From the NCBI GenBank assembly GCA_963698775.1, contig CAVOSE010000057.1:99017-163016 (forward strand): DNA of 64,000 nucleotides, written 5' to 3'. The translations under genes were made by a program, and so were the position numbers. The DNA is from Thiohalocapsa sp963698775 (lineage in GTDB: Bacteria > Pseudomonadota > Gammaproteobacteria > Chromatiales > Chromatiaceae). The notes under the pieces are model-generated. The model had not been told where the DNA came from. It made no database searches and worked only from the letters and a program-made list of their open reading frames with translations. This document shows positions 1-12,887 of this stretch, piece after piece (the stretch's first letter is position 1; each line of letters begins with the position of its first letter).

Positions 1-899
1 AACATGTCGGTGCCGTTGACGTTCTCACGCAAGGCTTGGCCCAGCATGCGGCAACCGATGTGGATGCCGATCCCATCCGGGATGACACGCTCCGCCGCCA
101 GCAGTGCCTCGCGGTAGTCGGCATCTTGCCAGGCGATGTTCAGGCAGTCCGGATTGACGAAGGCCAGCTGTTTGGCTCCCGAATGCGGCTGGACATGCCG
201 GCCGTCACTTGTTCCCACTTCGCCAACGCTGCCGGCGATGATCCAGCCCACCGCCTCGGCCATGGTGGTGTTGAGGATCGGGATGCCGAAGAAATTCAGC
301 ACCGGCGGTGTCTCCTTCGGCCCGTGGCCGCCGCCAAGCACGCCGGTGACGACGGAGCGCGCCGCCAGGCCGACGTCGCCGCGCAGGGATTGGGCATAGA
401 CGAAGTCTCGGTCAAGGGCCGACTCCTTCACATGCGCGATGCCGACCTTCTTGCGCAGACCGAAGGGAGAGATCAAACCCGGACGCACCGCGAAGCGGAC
501 CAAGTCCGTCACCGGCACCGCGCCGGCCTCGACCGCTGTCAATGGTCGCGGGCCGACGACGGCAATGTCTCCGCGCAGGACGTTGATCCAGACCGCTAGG
601 CCCCGCAGCGGGCCATGGCCGCCAAAGCGTAACCGCAGGAAAGGCGCACGCAGTCGGCCGACCAGTGACTCGCGCTCGAACAGGTTTCGCGTCTGGATCA
701 GACTCACCAGTCCGCGGATGGCGATCAGGGGCAACAGCAGCAGCAGAACGGTGAGCGCCACCAACAGGTCCAGCAAACGCGGCAACAGGTCGGACAACAA
801 GTTCCACAACGGCACCAGTGCACGCTGAAACCAGGACCGTTGTCGACGGCGAGCATGTCGCCCAAGCGGACCGGGGATGTCGACCGGGTCTCGCGCCAT
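1..899 (-). CDS. Sugar transferase fused to WecG/TagA/CpsF glycosyltransferase (3' end beyond window)
   Basis: The minus-strand frame stays open from an ATG at 899 to the window edge (299 codons seen), so the C-terminus is missing. Residues about 30-175 look like the end of a bacterial polyprenyl-phosphate sugar transferase: a hydrophobic segment near residues 38-60, then LRGDIAVVGPRPL (about 107) and the RPGL motif. From about residue 200 a WecG/TagA/CpsF domain begins (LNFFGIPILN, FVNPDCLNIAW, NVNGTDM). The sugar transferase primes a lipid carrier with the first sugar and the WecG-type enzyme adds the second, so the fusion would do two consecutive membrane-face steps of polysaccharide assembly. 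The frame is also open upstream to about 1010 with GTG/TTG options, so the start is uncertain. Confidence 0.8.
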   Translation of the reverse strand, partial: MARDPVDIPGPLGRHARRRQRSWFQRALVPLWNLLSDLLPRLLDLLVALTVLLLLLPLIAIRGLVSLIQTRNLFERESLVGRLRAPFLRLRFGGHGPLRGLAVWINVLRGDIAVVGPRPLTAVEAGAVPVTDLVRFAVRPGLISPFGLRKKVGIAHVKESALDRDFVYAQSLRGDVGLAARSVVTGVLGGGHGPKETPPVLNFFGIPILNTTMAEAVGWIIAGSVGEVGTSDGRHVQPHSGAKQLAFVNPDCLNIAWQDADYREALLAAERVIPDGIGIHIGCRMLGQALRENVNGTDM

Positions 900-1272
900 C
901 TCGGTATTCTTTCGTTGTCCGTATTCGGTAGCGGGCGCTCTCCCCTCGATCGCCGCAACCGCCACCGCGTCCGCCAAAGTAGGAGCAGAATCCCTGCTGC
1001 CCAAGATGTTGAATCAACCTACGCATCTTGAGCCATCGCGCCCGCGATGCCAAGCCCGGCGGTGCTCGCCGCCGCCACTGGACCCATGCTGTACACGTCA
1101 AGACAAGCAAGCTCACATATGCTCAGAACGTGGAAATGGATCGATCATCGGGTGAATGTCTACAATATGCTAACCCTCGAATCCACTGACGAATCGATGG
1201 CTGCCGGTTCGCGCGGGATTGCCACCCTGTCAAGAACCAAGAGCGCGATTCAAAGGACTCAGACGAGTGACC
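900..1272. other. Intergenic region, no gene seen
   Basis: No convincing coding frame in about 370 bases between a leftward and a rightward gene. It should hold divergent promoters. A TACAAT hexamer lies at 1161-1166 but without a good -35 partner at the usual distance. Confidence 0.5.
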
Positions 1273-2442
1273 ATGACTGAAACCGATGCACAGAAGGCGC
1301 TGGTAGAGAGTGCCGCCAAACTCACCCAGATTCCGCTCGACGCGACAGACGCCTACACGGCAGCACTGCCAGTGCTGGTGCAGGCGGTCAATGCTCAGAT
1401 TGGCAATCATGCGCGGTATCGCGACTGGCTCGGCGGGAATTCGCCGCAAATACTGTCGGACAATCACCGCCACCACGGCCTGTTCATGGAGGAGGTCTTC
1501 AGCACCGGAGAATTCCAGTTGCTAGCGCTGTCGCTGCCGTGGGTTTACCACGCCTACCACGCACGCGGCGTCCCCTACGACTATTTTCAGGCAGAACTCG
1601 GGTACTGGAAACAGGCCGTCGCGGAAGCTATGCCCGGCGAGCAGGCGACGTCCATCATTGCGGTTTACGACTGGATGCTCGCTCAGCATGACAGAGTGAT
1701 CGGCTCGGCCGAACTCCGCGGGGAGCCAAGCGATGGCGTCGATCCGGCACTGGCTGAACTCTTCGATGCACTCCTCACCGCCCTGCGCGCATTCGACGAC
1801 GACCGGATCCTGCAGGTGGTTCGTGGCGCGCGCGACGGCGGATTGGCCCTACCCGAACTGCTGCAAGGCCTGATCTATCCGTTGATGAAGCGCGTTGGGC
1901 GGGTCTGCATGCCGGTGCGGGCGCAACCGCTGAAGGGGACTGACATGATCGATTCCGATTCCGCGCTTTTCCAACGTGCGCTAAATGACTTCGCGCTCGA
2001 CTCCGGTTATTTGATCGTCGTGCTGATCGACCGCGCGGGTAATGTGCTTGACTACAACAAGGGTTTCGAGTACACGGTTCGCCCGGCCGGTGACCCGCGG
2101 AACCGGCCACTGACAACCTTCCTGTCCAACCCAAGCGACGACCAGTCCAGCATCCTGCCCGACACCAATGCAGCGCAAGCACTGCAAGCTGGCGAGCGGA
2201 TTCGCGCCCAGCTGGCCGAACTTAGGCCGCTTGGTCAGGAGCATCGGTTCACGGTGAGTCTCGGACTAGCGATGCGGCAGGCCAACGACGACACCGACCG
2301 CCTGCTCGCCCATGCCGACCAAGCGTTGTACGAGGCCAAGGACGGCGGCCGAAACCGGGTGGCAATCTACAAACCAGGACAAGTTCCCGCCAGCACCGAT
2401 GCCGGAGGGCCAGATAGCGAACAACCCACCCTTTCCCAGTAG
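1273..2442 (+). CDS. Mosaic signalling protein: truncated B12-binding-type helical domain, PAS-like segment and half GGDEF domain
   Basis: One open frame of 389 codons from ATG 1273. Residues about 155-220 match the helical part of a B12-binding sensor domain (helix-rich, ending LMKRVGR), but the cobalamin-binding half that should follow is absent. At 1931-1947 there is an internal aaggggactgacATG, an apparent ribosome binding site and start, so Met225 looks like the first residue of a former second gene. That part begins a PAS-like segment (about 228-270) and jumps into the last third of a GGDEF domain (FTVSLGLA, ADQALYEAKDGGRNRV). The GGDEF signature itself is missing, so cyclase activity is not expected. 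Inference: two neighbouring genes were fused by deletions. It may be a pseudogene that stayed in frame. Confidence 0.6.
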   Translation: MTETDAQKALVESAAKLTQIPLDATDAYTAALPVLVQAVNAQIGNHARYRDWLGGNSPQILSDNHRHHGLFMEEVFSTGEFQLLALSLPWVYHAYHARGVPYDYFQAELGYWKQAVAEAMPGEQATSIIAVYDWMLAQHDRVIGSAELRGEPSDGVDPALAELFDALLTALRAFDDDRILQVVRGARDGGLALPELLQGLIYPLMKRVGRVCMPVRAQPLKGTDMIDSDSALFQRALNDFALDSGYLIVVLIDRAGNVLDYNKGFEYTVRPAGDPRNRPLTTFLSNPSDDQSSILPDTNAAQALQAGERIRAQLAELRPLGQEHRFTVSLGLAMRQANDDTDRLLAHADQALYEAKDGGRNRVAIYKPGQVPASTDAGGPDSEQPTLSQ

Positions 2443-2446
2443 ATCC

Positions 2447-2959
2447 TCAGAGCGCCCTTGCCATCACCACGGCATCCTCTCGGTTGACGGTATCGTCGAT
2501 CGCGACCGGATAGTAGCCCCGGCGCAGGCCGACCTCATCGAAGCCCTCGCTGTAGTACAGCGCAATAGCGGCGACGTTCGACGCGCGCACCTCCAGAAAC
2601 GCCGTGTCGGCCTCCTGCCGACGCGCCAGTGCCAGCAAGCGGCGCAGCATGCGACGCCCGATGCCACGGTTGTGCAGATCCGGGTGCACGCAGACGTTCA
2701 ACACGTGGCATTCGCCAGCGGCGACCGACATGACGGCGTGACCGATGATCTGGTCGTTACCGCCTAACGGCGCATCAATCCCCGGCGTTGCTGCCAGCTC
2801 CGCCACCATGCAGAAATAGCGTACCCGCAGGCAGTCGCGAAAAATGCCTTCGGTCCAAGGCACGCTGTACGCGCGTTCCTCGACGTGCAAAACGGCGGGC
2901 AGATCGGACGCCTGCATCGCGCGCAACGTAACAACGGACTCTTTGATTACGGCAACCAT
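2447..2959 (-). CDS. rimI: Ribosomal protein S18 alanine N-acetyltransferase RimI
   Basis: A 170-residue GNAT acetyltransferase that acetylates the N-terminal alanine of ribosomal protein S18. The acetyl-CoA loop is seen as HPDLHNRGIGRRML around residues 85-98, followed by the FLEVRASNVAAIALYYSEGF block and the RRGYYP motif typical of RimI. The N-terminus VTLRAMQASDLPAVLHVEER fits the family. The start at 2959 was chosen because it begins the conserved region; a longer frame extends 19 codons upstream without similarity. Its 3' end faces the 3' end of the mosaic signalling gene, 4 bases away. Confidence 0.88.
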   Translation of the reverse strand: MVAVIKESVVTLRAMQASDLPAVLHVEERAYSVPWTEGIFRDCLRVRYFCMVAELAATPGIDAPLGGNDQIIGHAVMSVAAGECHVLNVCVHPDLHNRGIGRRMLRRLLALARRQEADTAFLEVRASNVAAIALYYSEGFDEVGLRRGYYPVAIDDTVNREDAVVMARAL

Positions 2960-3221
2960 CGCGGAATTGGAAACCACCGCGCATCGGCTTACAACGGGGT
3001 CAGATTGCCTGATCAATACTCGGCATCACCTCGGCGCCCGATTTGCTGACCCTGGTCATGCTTTAGGGCGATTCCGTCGGGAATAGCGCTATTGATCCGT
3101 CGGAAGCTGGGGATATCCCGTTATATTACGGTTTTCCGACTCTCTCATGCCGATGGCCAGGGCCGATTCCGGGTCCCCGCCCCCTCGCCTCCCGTCCACC
3201 CACCATTGCGGAACATTATCG

Positions 3222-6815
<3,594 letters not shown>

Positions 6816-6824
6816 CTAGCCGCT

Positions 6825-6866
6825 CGGGGCGAGCGCGGAGGAAACAGCCTCCTGCGCCTCGCCCCG
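6825..6866 (+). terminator. GC-rich intercistronic hairpin after nifJ
   Basis: CGGGGCGAG...GGAGG pairs with CCTCC...CTCGCCCCG around a short loop, directly after the nifJ stop. There is no clear T-run, so it may be a terminator, or an mRNA stability element between two co-transcribed genes. Confidence 0.5.
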
Positions 6867-6922
6867 CCACCGCTCCCCGTGCACTCGTCATCAAAAACTC
6901 GTAACTCGTCCCGGAGATCCCC

Positions 6923-7939
6923 ATGGACCTAACAACCAAGTATCTCGGCTTCGATCTCAAGAATCCCATCGTGCCGTCCGCCTCGCCGCTGTCCAAAAGC
7001 ATCGAGCAGGCGAAGAAGCTCGAAGACGCCGGCGCCGCGGCGCTGATCATGTACTCGCTGTTCGAGGAGGCCATCACCGCCGAGACCGAGAGCATGAACC
7101 GTTTCCTGAATCAGCAGGACACCGGCTTTGCCGAGGCCGACGACGGTTTCTTGCCCGATTGGCAGGACTTCAGCACCGGTCTGGACCAATACCTGGACAA
7201 TCTGCGCCAGCTCAAGGAGGCACTCGACATCCCCGTCATCGCCAGCCTCAACGGCGTCACGCCCGGCGGCTGGATCAGCCATGCTAAAGAGCTGGAACAG
7301 GCCGGCGCCGATGCACTGGAACTCAACGTGTATTACGTCGCCGCCGACATCGAGCAGACCGGTGCCCAGGTGGAGGAGCGCTACCTGGAGATCCTGCGCA
7401 CGCTCAAGGCGCAGATCGGCATCCCCATCAACATGAAGTTGTCCCCGTCGTTCAGTTCGGTGGGCAACATGGTGCGGCGCCTGTCCGAGGCCGGCGCCGA
7501 TGGCGTCGCGCTGTTCAACCGTTTTTACCAGCCCGACATCAACATCGACGGCCTTCGGTTGCAGACCAGTCTGCACCCATCGACGTCCGCCGAGGCATTG
7601 CTGGCCATGCGTTGGATCGCGATCCTCTACGGGCGCATCGACGGCTTGTCCCTGGGCGCCACTGGCGGCATCCATACCGCCGACGACGCCATCAAGCTGT
7701 TGCTCGCGGGCAGCGACGTGGTCCACCTGTGCAGCACCTTGCTTAAGAACGGCAGCGGTCAGGTCCAACACATCCTAACGGGCCTCACCGACTGGATGGT
7801 CGAACAGGGCTTCGAGTCCCTGGAAGACGTGCGCGGTCGCGTCAGCGCACTGTCGGTGCCGAATCCCGCCGACTTCGAGCGCGCCAACTACGTCAACATC
7901 ATCGACGGCTACAGTTTCGCGCCTGGTGTCATGGTCTGA
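6923..7939 (+). CDS. Dihydroorotate dehydrogenase-like FMN flavoprotein
   Basis: A 338-residue TIM-barrel protein of the dihydroorotate dehydrogenase superfamily, of the type often found beside nifJ and not the main pyrimidine enzyme. Seen: the N-terminal MDLTTKYLGFDLKNPIVPSA, the phosphate/FMN-contact segments INMKLSPSFSS and GATGGIHTADDAIKLL, and a C-terminal helix region. It has a GGAG ribosome binding site 7 bases before ATG 6923. It lies 107 bases after nifJ, on the same strand, with a hairpin between. Its substrate is unknown; linkage to pyruvate oxidation suggests a redox role with ferredoxin. That last point is inference. Confidence 0.85.
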   Translation: MDLTTKYLGFDLKNPIVPSASPLSKSIEQAKKLEDAGAAALIMYSLFEEAITAETESMNRFLNQQDTGFAEADDGFLPDWQDFSTGLDQYLDNLRQLKEALDIPVIASLNGVTPGGWISHAKELEQAGADALELNVYYVAADIEQTGAQVEERYLEILRTLKAQIGIPINMKLSPSFSSVGNMVRRLSEAGADGVALFNRFYQPDINIDGLRLQTSLHPSTSAEALLAMRWIAILYGRIDGLSLGATGGIHTADDAIKLLLAGSDVVHLCSTLLKNGSGQVQHILTGLTDWMVEQGFESLEDVRGRVSALSVPNPADFERANYVNIIDGYSFAPGVMV

Positions 7940-8001
7940 GATTTGTCGGGGCAACGTAACAAGGTAGGTTCGGTGCCCCACCACCACGGATAAGATCGCC
8001 G

Positions 8002-8616
8002 TTGACGCTGCTGCTCCCTACCCCACACCAGCGTCCTGGGCGATTGCGACACGCCGTCGCCGGCCTGCTTCTGTTCGTGCTGGCGGTCGCGACCGCCGCA
8101 ACCACCAGCGGAGAACAGTATGGGCCGGTGCGCCGCGGCGACAGCCTGTGGCAGATCGCCGGGCAGGTTCATGCCGACCTGAACCGGAATCTGCGACTGA
8201 GCCGGGACCACATCATGCTGGCGTTGCTGGAGGCCAACCCAAGCGCCTTCACTCCGCCCTGCAACGTCAATGGGGTCATGAAAGTCGGCGCCATGCTGCG
8301 GCTGCCGACGCCGCAACAGGTGGCAGAACGGAGCGCGCAGACCGCGCGCAACACCATCCAGCGCCAGTCGCGGGAATGGCGGGAACATCGACGAACCGGG
8401 CTACCGCTGACCTGCCCTGCGACCAGCCGCACCGAGTCCGACACCTCGCGGACGGGCGAATCAGCGCCGGCCCAAGACCGAGCACCTGCCGCCGCTCGCG
8501 TCGTTGCAGCAGCGACGCGAGGCGACCGCCCCCAAGCGTCCGGCCGCAACGGTGCCTCAGGTCGCCGCGAGACTGCCGCAGCGCGCCATGCTGCTGTTCG
8601 CACCGCGTCGCGATGA
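8002..8616 (+). pseudogene. FimV/HubP-type N-terminal domain fragment
   Basis: The frame opens with TTG 8002 and a possible signal anchor (GLLLFVLAVATAATT). Then comes the FimV N-terminal LysM-like domain: YGPVRRGDSLWQIAGQV, MLALLEANPSAF, VNGVMKVGAMLRLP. FimV-type proteins are several hundred residues long with a TPR C-terminus; here similarity ends near residue 125 and the rest is low-complexity in shifting frames. The next recognisable sequence, 25 bases on, is the middle of a chloride channel. I read it as the 5' remnant of a fimV-like gene whose 3' part was lost in a deletion. Confidence 0.6.
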
Positions 8617-8639
8617 AACGCTCCTATTGCTGTTGCTAT

Positions 8640-9741
8640 CGGCCCCGGTCGAGCACCGACTACATGGCCGCGGTTGCGGTCGGCGACGGCTGGATCAGCG
8701 TTCGCCATAGCCTGGTCAAGTCCCTCTCGTCACTGTTCACCGTTGCCTCTGGCGGCTCCATCGGCCGCGAGGGCGCGATGGTGCAGCTCGCCGCGATGGT
8801 CGGCTCGGCGCTGGGCCGGATCAGCCATCTTCCGCGCGACCGGTTGCGCCTGCTGGTCGCCGCCGGTGCCGCCGCCGGTCTCGCGTCGGCCTACAACGCC
8901 CCAATCGCCGCGACACTGTTTGTTGCCGAGATCGTGCTTGACTCCATCGCGTTGGAGCACATCGGCCCGTTGATCATCGCCGCGGTGATCGCCTACGCCA
9001 CGGTGCACGACCTGCTCGGCTACGCACCCGTCTATCAGCTCCAGGGGTTCAGCCTGGTCAGCGACTGGGAACTCGGCCTGTACCTATTGCTGGGGCTTAC
9101 CGCCGGACAGGCGGCACCCTTCTTTCCGCGGCTTCTTGAGCGGGCACATTGGCTGTTCGGCCAGCTACCGCTGCCGCTGGCCGGGCGCATGGCCCTAGGC
9201 TGACTGCTGGTTGGCGCAATCTTCCGTCTACGAGCCCCAGGTCTGGGGCAATGGCTACAGCGTGGTCAATTCGGTGCTACACACCCCTTGGGCCTGACAG
9301 GCCCTGCTGACCGTGCTGATTCTGAAAATGCTCGCGACCGCCGCCACCCATGGCTCCGGTGCCGTCGGTGGCGCCTTTACGCCGACCCTGTTCGTCGGCG
9401 CCCTGCTCGGCGCCCTGTTCGGCACCCTGGTGCATACCGCATTGCCGATGGGCACCGCGCCGCCTAATGCCTACGCGGTGGTCGGCATGCGGGCGATGCT
9501 GGCGGGCGCAACGCACGCACCCCTGATGTCGATCCTGATGGTGCTGGAAATGACCATGGAGTATCAGATCGTGCTGCCGCTGATGCTGGCGGTGATCGCG
9601 GCCCACTACAGCGCGCGGCGCTACTCCCACGTGCGGCCAATGTATGCCGAGTCTTTGCTACCGCGCGAAAACGACGTGCCTGCGCGCGGCAACCCCGCGA
9701 GCCATACGGGCCAGGTGGGTGACCCCGGCATGCGCCGCTGA
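8640..9741 (+). pseudogene. Broken ClC-family chloride channel, N-terminal part missing
   Basis: Begins abruptly at TDYMAAVAVGDGWIS with no start, then the ClC selectivity motif GGSIGREGAMVQLAA (near 8750) and membrane helices. In-frame TGA at 9201 and again at 9296 interrupt the helix region, and between them the frame changes (LLVGAIF in one frame, VYEPQVWGNGYSVVN in another). The C-terminal helices (GAFTPTLFVGALLGALFG, APLMSILMVLEMTMEYQI) run to a stop at 9741. The upstream half of the channel is replaced by the fimV fragment. Both TGA codons sit where Trp is plausible, but TGA is the normal stop of many genes here, so these are nonsense mutations. Confidence 0.85.
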
Positions 9742-9767
9742 CGACTTCTACGCCCAGGCCAGGTTGG

Positions 9768-10046
9768 CTATTTCACGATGGTCACTGGAATCTGCGTCAG
9801 ATCGATGACCTTGGTGGCCACCGAGCCCAGCAACAGGCCCGCCAGCGCACCGCGACCGTGGCTGCCCATAATGATCTGATCACAGCCGAGTTGCCGCGCA
9901 TGGTTGGCGATGGTCTGGGCGATCGGACGGGCGATCACGCGCGCATCGTACTCGAATGACAAAATCTTCATCTTCACGCCAGCTTCCGTTAACGCCCCCG
10001 GTCGGATACTGCACCCCAACGGAGGCAGTGAATGCCTCCGGGTCAA
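9768..10046 (-). pseudogene. C-terminal fragment of a universal stress protein
   Basis: The last 70 residues match the C-terminal half of UspA-type proteins: AGVKMKILSFEYDARVIA, then IAQTIANHARQLGCDQIIMG with the nucleotide-binding GSHGRGALAGLLLGSVA and final IPVTIVK. The first 60 or so residues of the family, with the P-loop start, are absent, and the codons before the match look random. It follows the broken chloride channel and is probably another decay product. Expression as a short protein cannot be excluded. Confidence 0.65.
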
Positions 10047-10107
10047 TCAGACACATCGGCTGTTTAACCGGAGAAAGATGATGAAACCTGGCGCTGCGAT
10101 GCCGCCG

Positions 10108-10857
10108 TCAGGGCACGCAGGCCGGCGCCATGTCGTCGCAGTCGTCGGCCGCACGGTCGCAGAAGTCGAAGCAGGTCACGAGCCGGCCCTCGAAGGTCGC
10201 GTCCACGTCGACGCGATGCTCGCCCTGGAGCACGTCAAACCCGGGCTGGCTGTCTGGGGATTGACTGACCAGCCTGATGCGTTCGGCCGGATAGTCGATG
10301 CTGAGCGCGACGCGCATGGGGTAGTAGCCATCTAAGAAGCGGCGCATGTAGGGTCCGTTGCGCAACCGGTAGTGGCCGTCGCCGAGCCGATGCAACGCCC
10401 GGGTCTCTCCGCGGATGCAGAGCGTTGCCTGCTTGGCGATGTCTTCCAACTGCACGGTGTGACCTTCGACCCAGGCCTTGCCGATGTTGCTACTGGAGGC
10501 GATCTCCAATTTGCGCACGCCGCCGTTGCGAAACATGATCTGCGCGGCGGGTACCGCATCGATGTTCTCGTGGCATTGCTCCAGCAAGACCCAGCCCTGA
10601 TCGAGGCTGTCGCCGGTGATGCGGATGTGGTTGCGATGAGCATGCGCCCCGACGGCATCCGCCGCGGGGATGAATTCCAGCTCGCCGTCGTTGACCGCGG
10701 CTGTCAGGGCCATCACATCCGGCTCATCATCGAAACCGTCCAGCCAATCGTCCTCGACCGCCTGCGCGGTCAATGCGCTACCGAGCAGCATTGCGACCGC
10801 AGCAATGCCCGCCTGCCCAAGGTTGAAGCGCGACTGAGTACTCGGTTTCTGCATCAT
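10108..10857 (-). CDS. Exported protein of unknown function
   Basis: A 249-residue protein with a clear signal peptide (basic start, then AGIAAVAMLLGSALTAQA, cleavage probably before VEDDW). The start at 10857 follows a GAGGGG Shine-Dalgarno-like stretch. The mature part is acidic at its N-terminus (DDWLDGFDDEPD) and then mixed alpha/beta with several Cys near the end (CFDFCDRAADDCDD...C). I do not recognise a family. It may be a conserved periplasmic protein of this lineage; no function can be inferred from neighbours. Confidence 0.7.
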   Translation of the reverse strand: MMQKPSTQSRFNLGQAGIAAVAMLLGSALTAQAVEDDWLDGFDDEPDVMALTAAVNDGELEFIPAADAVGAHAHRNHIRITGDSLDQGWVLLEQCHENIDAVPAAQIMFRNGGVRKLEIASSSNIGKAWVEGHTVQLEDIAKQATLCIRGETRALHRLGDGHYRLRNGPYMRRFLDGYYPMRVALSIDYPAERIRLVSQSPDSQPGFDVLQGEHRVDVDATFEGRLVTCFDFCDRAADDCDDMAPACVP

Positions 10858-11063
10858 CCCCCTACCCCTCTTGTTTGATTGCAAAGCAACTTGTTAAAGC
10901 GTCTGGATGCGGCACGAAACAACTGTTTTCAAATCAGCTGGTCTCGATTCGATGCACAAAGGTCGAGTCTCGCCGCCTGGGCCGCTATACTGCCGCGCCG
11001 CGTAACCCTCTGCGGCGGACACAGGCCTGCCGCGCCCCCACCCAGCTGCCCAAAGCCCAGACC

Positions 11064-11369
11064 ATGATCGAGATCGAATACATCGTCAAAGACCAAAACG
11101 GAGTCGAACGATTGCGGACCACCGACAAGAAGGCGGCCGACGCCTATGACAAGGCGTTGGAAAACGCCGACCGCCTCGCGCAACTACTGCGTGACGACAA
11201 GGTGCTGCCGAATCTGGCGGACGCCGACCTGGAAGAACTCACCATCTACCTGGCGCGCAATGCGAAGAACGTAGAGCGTGTGCTGCGCGGGAAGTCGCCG
11301 GAGCCGAGCAAAACGGATTCGGCGTTAGACGAAAACGACAATATCGCGCCACTGAAGGCGGCATCGTAA
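11064..11369 (+). CDS. YebG-family protein
   Basis: A 101-residue cytoplasmic protein beginning MIEIEYIVKDQNGVERLRTT, then KKAADAYDKALENADRLAQL, ending in a polar tail. Size and the KK-ADAYDK block match the small DNA-damage-inducible YebG family, whose biochemical role is unclear. The start is set at the conserved MIEIEY; the frame is open upstream but without similarity. A TATACT -10-like box lies at about 10987. A possible LexA-like site upstream is imperfect, so SOS control is not established. Confidence 0.75.
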   Translation: MIEIEYIVKDQNGVERLRTTDKKAADAYDKALENADRLAQLLRDDKVLPNLADADLEELTIYLARNAKNVERVLRGKSPEPSKTDSALDENDNIAPLKAAS

Positions 11370-11393
11370 CCGAGTTCGAGACGGCCCCTCACC

Positions 11394-12842
11394 ATGGCAG
11401 CAGCCAAGACCTCGCCGCAGTCTGAGCCGGCACCGCCTCGGCGTGTCGCCATCGCCGGCGCCAGCGGCTTCATCGGAACAGCGCTCTGCCCGCGCCTCGC
11501 GGAGATCTGTGAGGTGGTCGCGTTGACGCGCTCGCCGGCGCGCGCCGAGACTCCGGACCCGACCGAGCGGATCCGTTGGCAGCACTGCGACCTGTTCCGT
11601 GCCGACGACGTGCGCGAGGCCCTGACGGGGATCGACTACGCCGTTTACCTGGTCCACTCGCTGGCGCCCTCGTCGCGGCTGACCCAGGCCAGCCCGCGCG
11701 ACATGGACCTGGTATTGGCGGACAACTTCGCCCGCGCCGCTGCTGCCAACGGCGTCCGGCAGATCGTCTTTGTCAGCGGCGTGATGCCGCAGAGTTTTCG
11801 CTTCTCGCCGCTGCTGTGGAGTCGGCGCGAGGTGGAGATGGTGCTCGGCTCCCGCGGCACCCCGGTGACGTCCCTGCGCGCCAGCCTGGTGGTCGGCCCC
11901 GGTGGCACCGGACCGGAACTACTGGTCGATTTGGTCCGCCGGCTGCCGTTGCTGCTGTTGCCCCCCACCGCCGGCTCCCTAACCCGCCCCATCGCCCTGG
12001 CCGATCTGGTGCGGGCCATCCTGCACTGTCTTGGCCGACCCGACGACTATAGCGGCGCCTTCGACATCGGCGGCGCGGCGCCGATGAGCTATGAACAGAT
12101 GCTGCGGCAAACGGCCGAGGTGCTCGGTGTGCGCCGCGCCTTTGCCAAAGTGCCGTTCGTGCCCGTGCGCTTGGCCTCGCTAACCGCCCGCATCGCCAGC
12201 GGTGCGCCGGCGGCGATGGTCGGCGCCATCGTCGAGAGTCTGCCGCAGGATACGGTGATGCACGATAACCCGGTGCAGCAGGCCATCGGCCCCGGCAGCA
12301 TGAGCTTCCGCGCTGCGCTCGACGCCGCCATCGACCCGACCAGCCGGCGCCTGCGGCCGAATCCGCGCCAGCGCGTCCGCGAGCGTGATCGCGATCTGAT
12401 GCGCAGCCAGTCGCTGGTGCGTTCGATCCAACGCGTCTTGCTGCCACCGGGCCAGGATGCCGCCTGGGTCGCCGGCAACTATTTTCGCTGGCTCGGGAGT
12501 TGTTGCTGGCCCCTGGTGATGACAGCGATCGACGATGCCGGCACCGTGAACGTCTTCGTCCGCTTACCGCGCCTGCGGCTGTTGTCGCTGCGGCTCGACA
12601 GCCAAGAGAGCACGCCGCAGCGACAAATCTACCGCATCGTCGGCGGCCTGCTCGCCCGCAACGGCGCCGCCGGTCAGGCGCGGTTCGAATTCCAGACCCT
12701 GCTCGATGGGCGCTACACCATGACCGCGATCCACGACTACCCCCCTGCCCTGCCCTGGTATCTGTATCTGCCGACACAGGCCTTCGCGCATCTCCGCGTC
12801 ATGCGCCGCTATCAGCGGCGGCTGGCGCGGCTGGCGCGGTAA
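11394..12842 (+). CDS. NAD(P)-binding SDR-family epimerase/reductase with C-terminal extra domain
   Basis: A 482-residue protein. Residues about 15-290 form an atypical short-chain dehydrogenase: nucleotide-binding GASGFIG near residue 24, CDLFRADDVREAL, and VFVSGV in place of the usual Ser-Tyr-Lys region. Residues about 320-482 form a second domain of the kind seen in YbjT-like proteins with a DUF2867-type C-terminus, including YFRWLGSCCWPLV and ALPWYLYLPTQAFAHL. It probably binds a nucleotide cofactor; the substrate is unknown. It lies 25 bases after the YebG-like gene and may share its transcript. Confidence 0.75.
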   Translation: MAAAKTSPQSEPAPPRRVAIAGASGFIGTALCPRLAEICEVVALTRSPARAETPDPTERIRWQHCDLFRADDVREALTGIDYAVYLVHSLAPSSRLTQASPRDMDLVLADNFARAAAANGVRQIVFVSGVMPQSFRFSPLLWSRREVEMVLGSRGTPVTSLRASLVVGPGGTGPELLVDLVRRLPLLLLPPTAGSLTRPIALADLVRAILHCLGRPDDYSGAFDIGGAAPMSYEQMLRQTAEVLGVRRAFAKVPFVPVRLASLTARIASGAPAAMVGAIVESLPQDTVMHDNPVQQAIGPGSMSFRAALDAAIDPTSRRLRPNPRQRVRERDRDLMRSQSLVRSIQRVLLPPGQDAAWVAGNYFRWLGSCCWPLVMTAIDDAGTVNVFVRLPRLRLLSLRLDSQESTPQRQIYRIVGGLLARNGAAGQARFEFQTLLDGRYTMTAIHDYPPALPWYLYLPTQAFAHLRVMRRYQRRLARLAR

Positions 12843-12887
12843 GGGGCGGTTCAAGAACAACATGAACATCATCGCAGACAGAAACAA

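Noticed and set aside
9201..9298. In-frame TGA codons in the ClC gene as selenocysteine or recoded Trp
   Set aside because: TGA is the ordinary stop of many genes here, no SECIS-like hairpin was noted, and a frameshift lies between the two codons.
10923..10937. LexA-like box CTGTTTTCAAATCAG upstream of the YebG-like gene
   Set aside because: Half-sites are one base too close and the right half lacks ACAG, so it does not meet the CTGT-N8-ACAG consensus.
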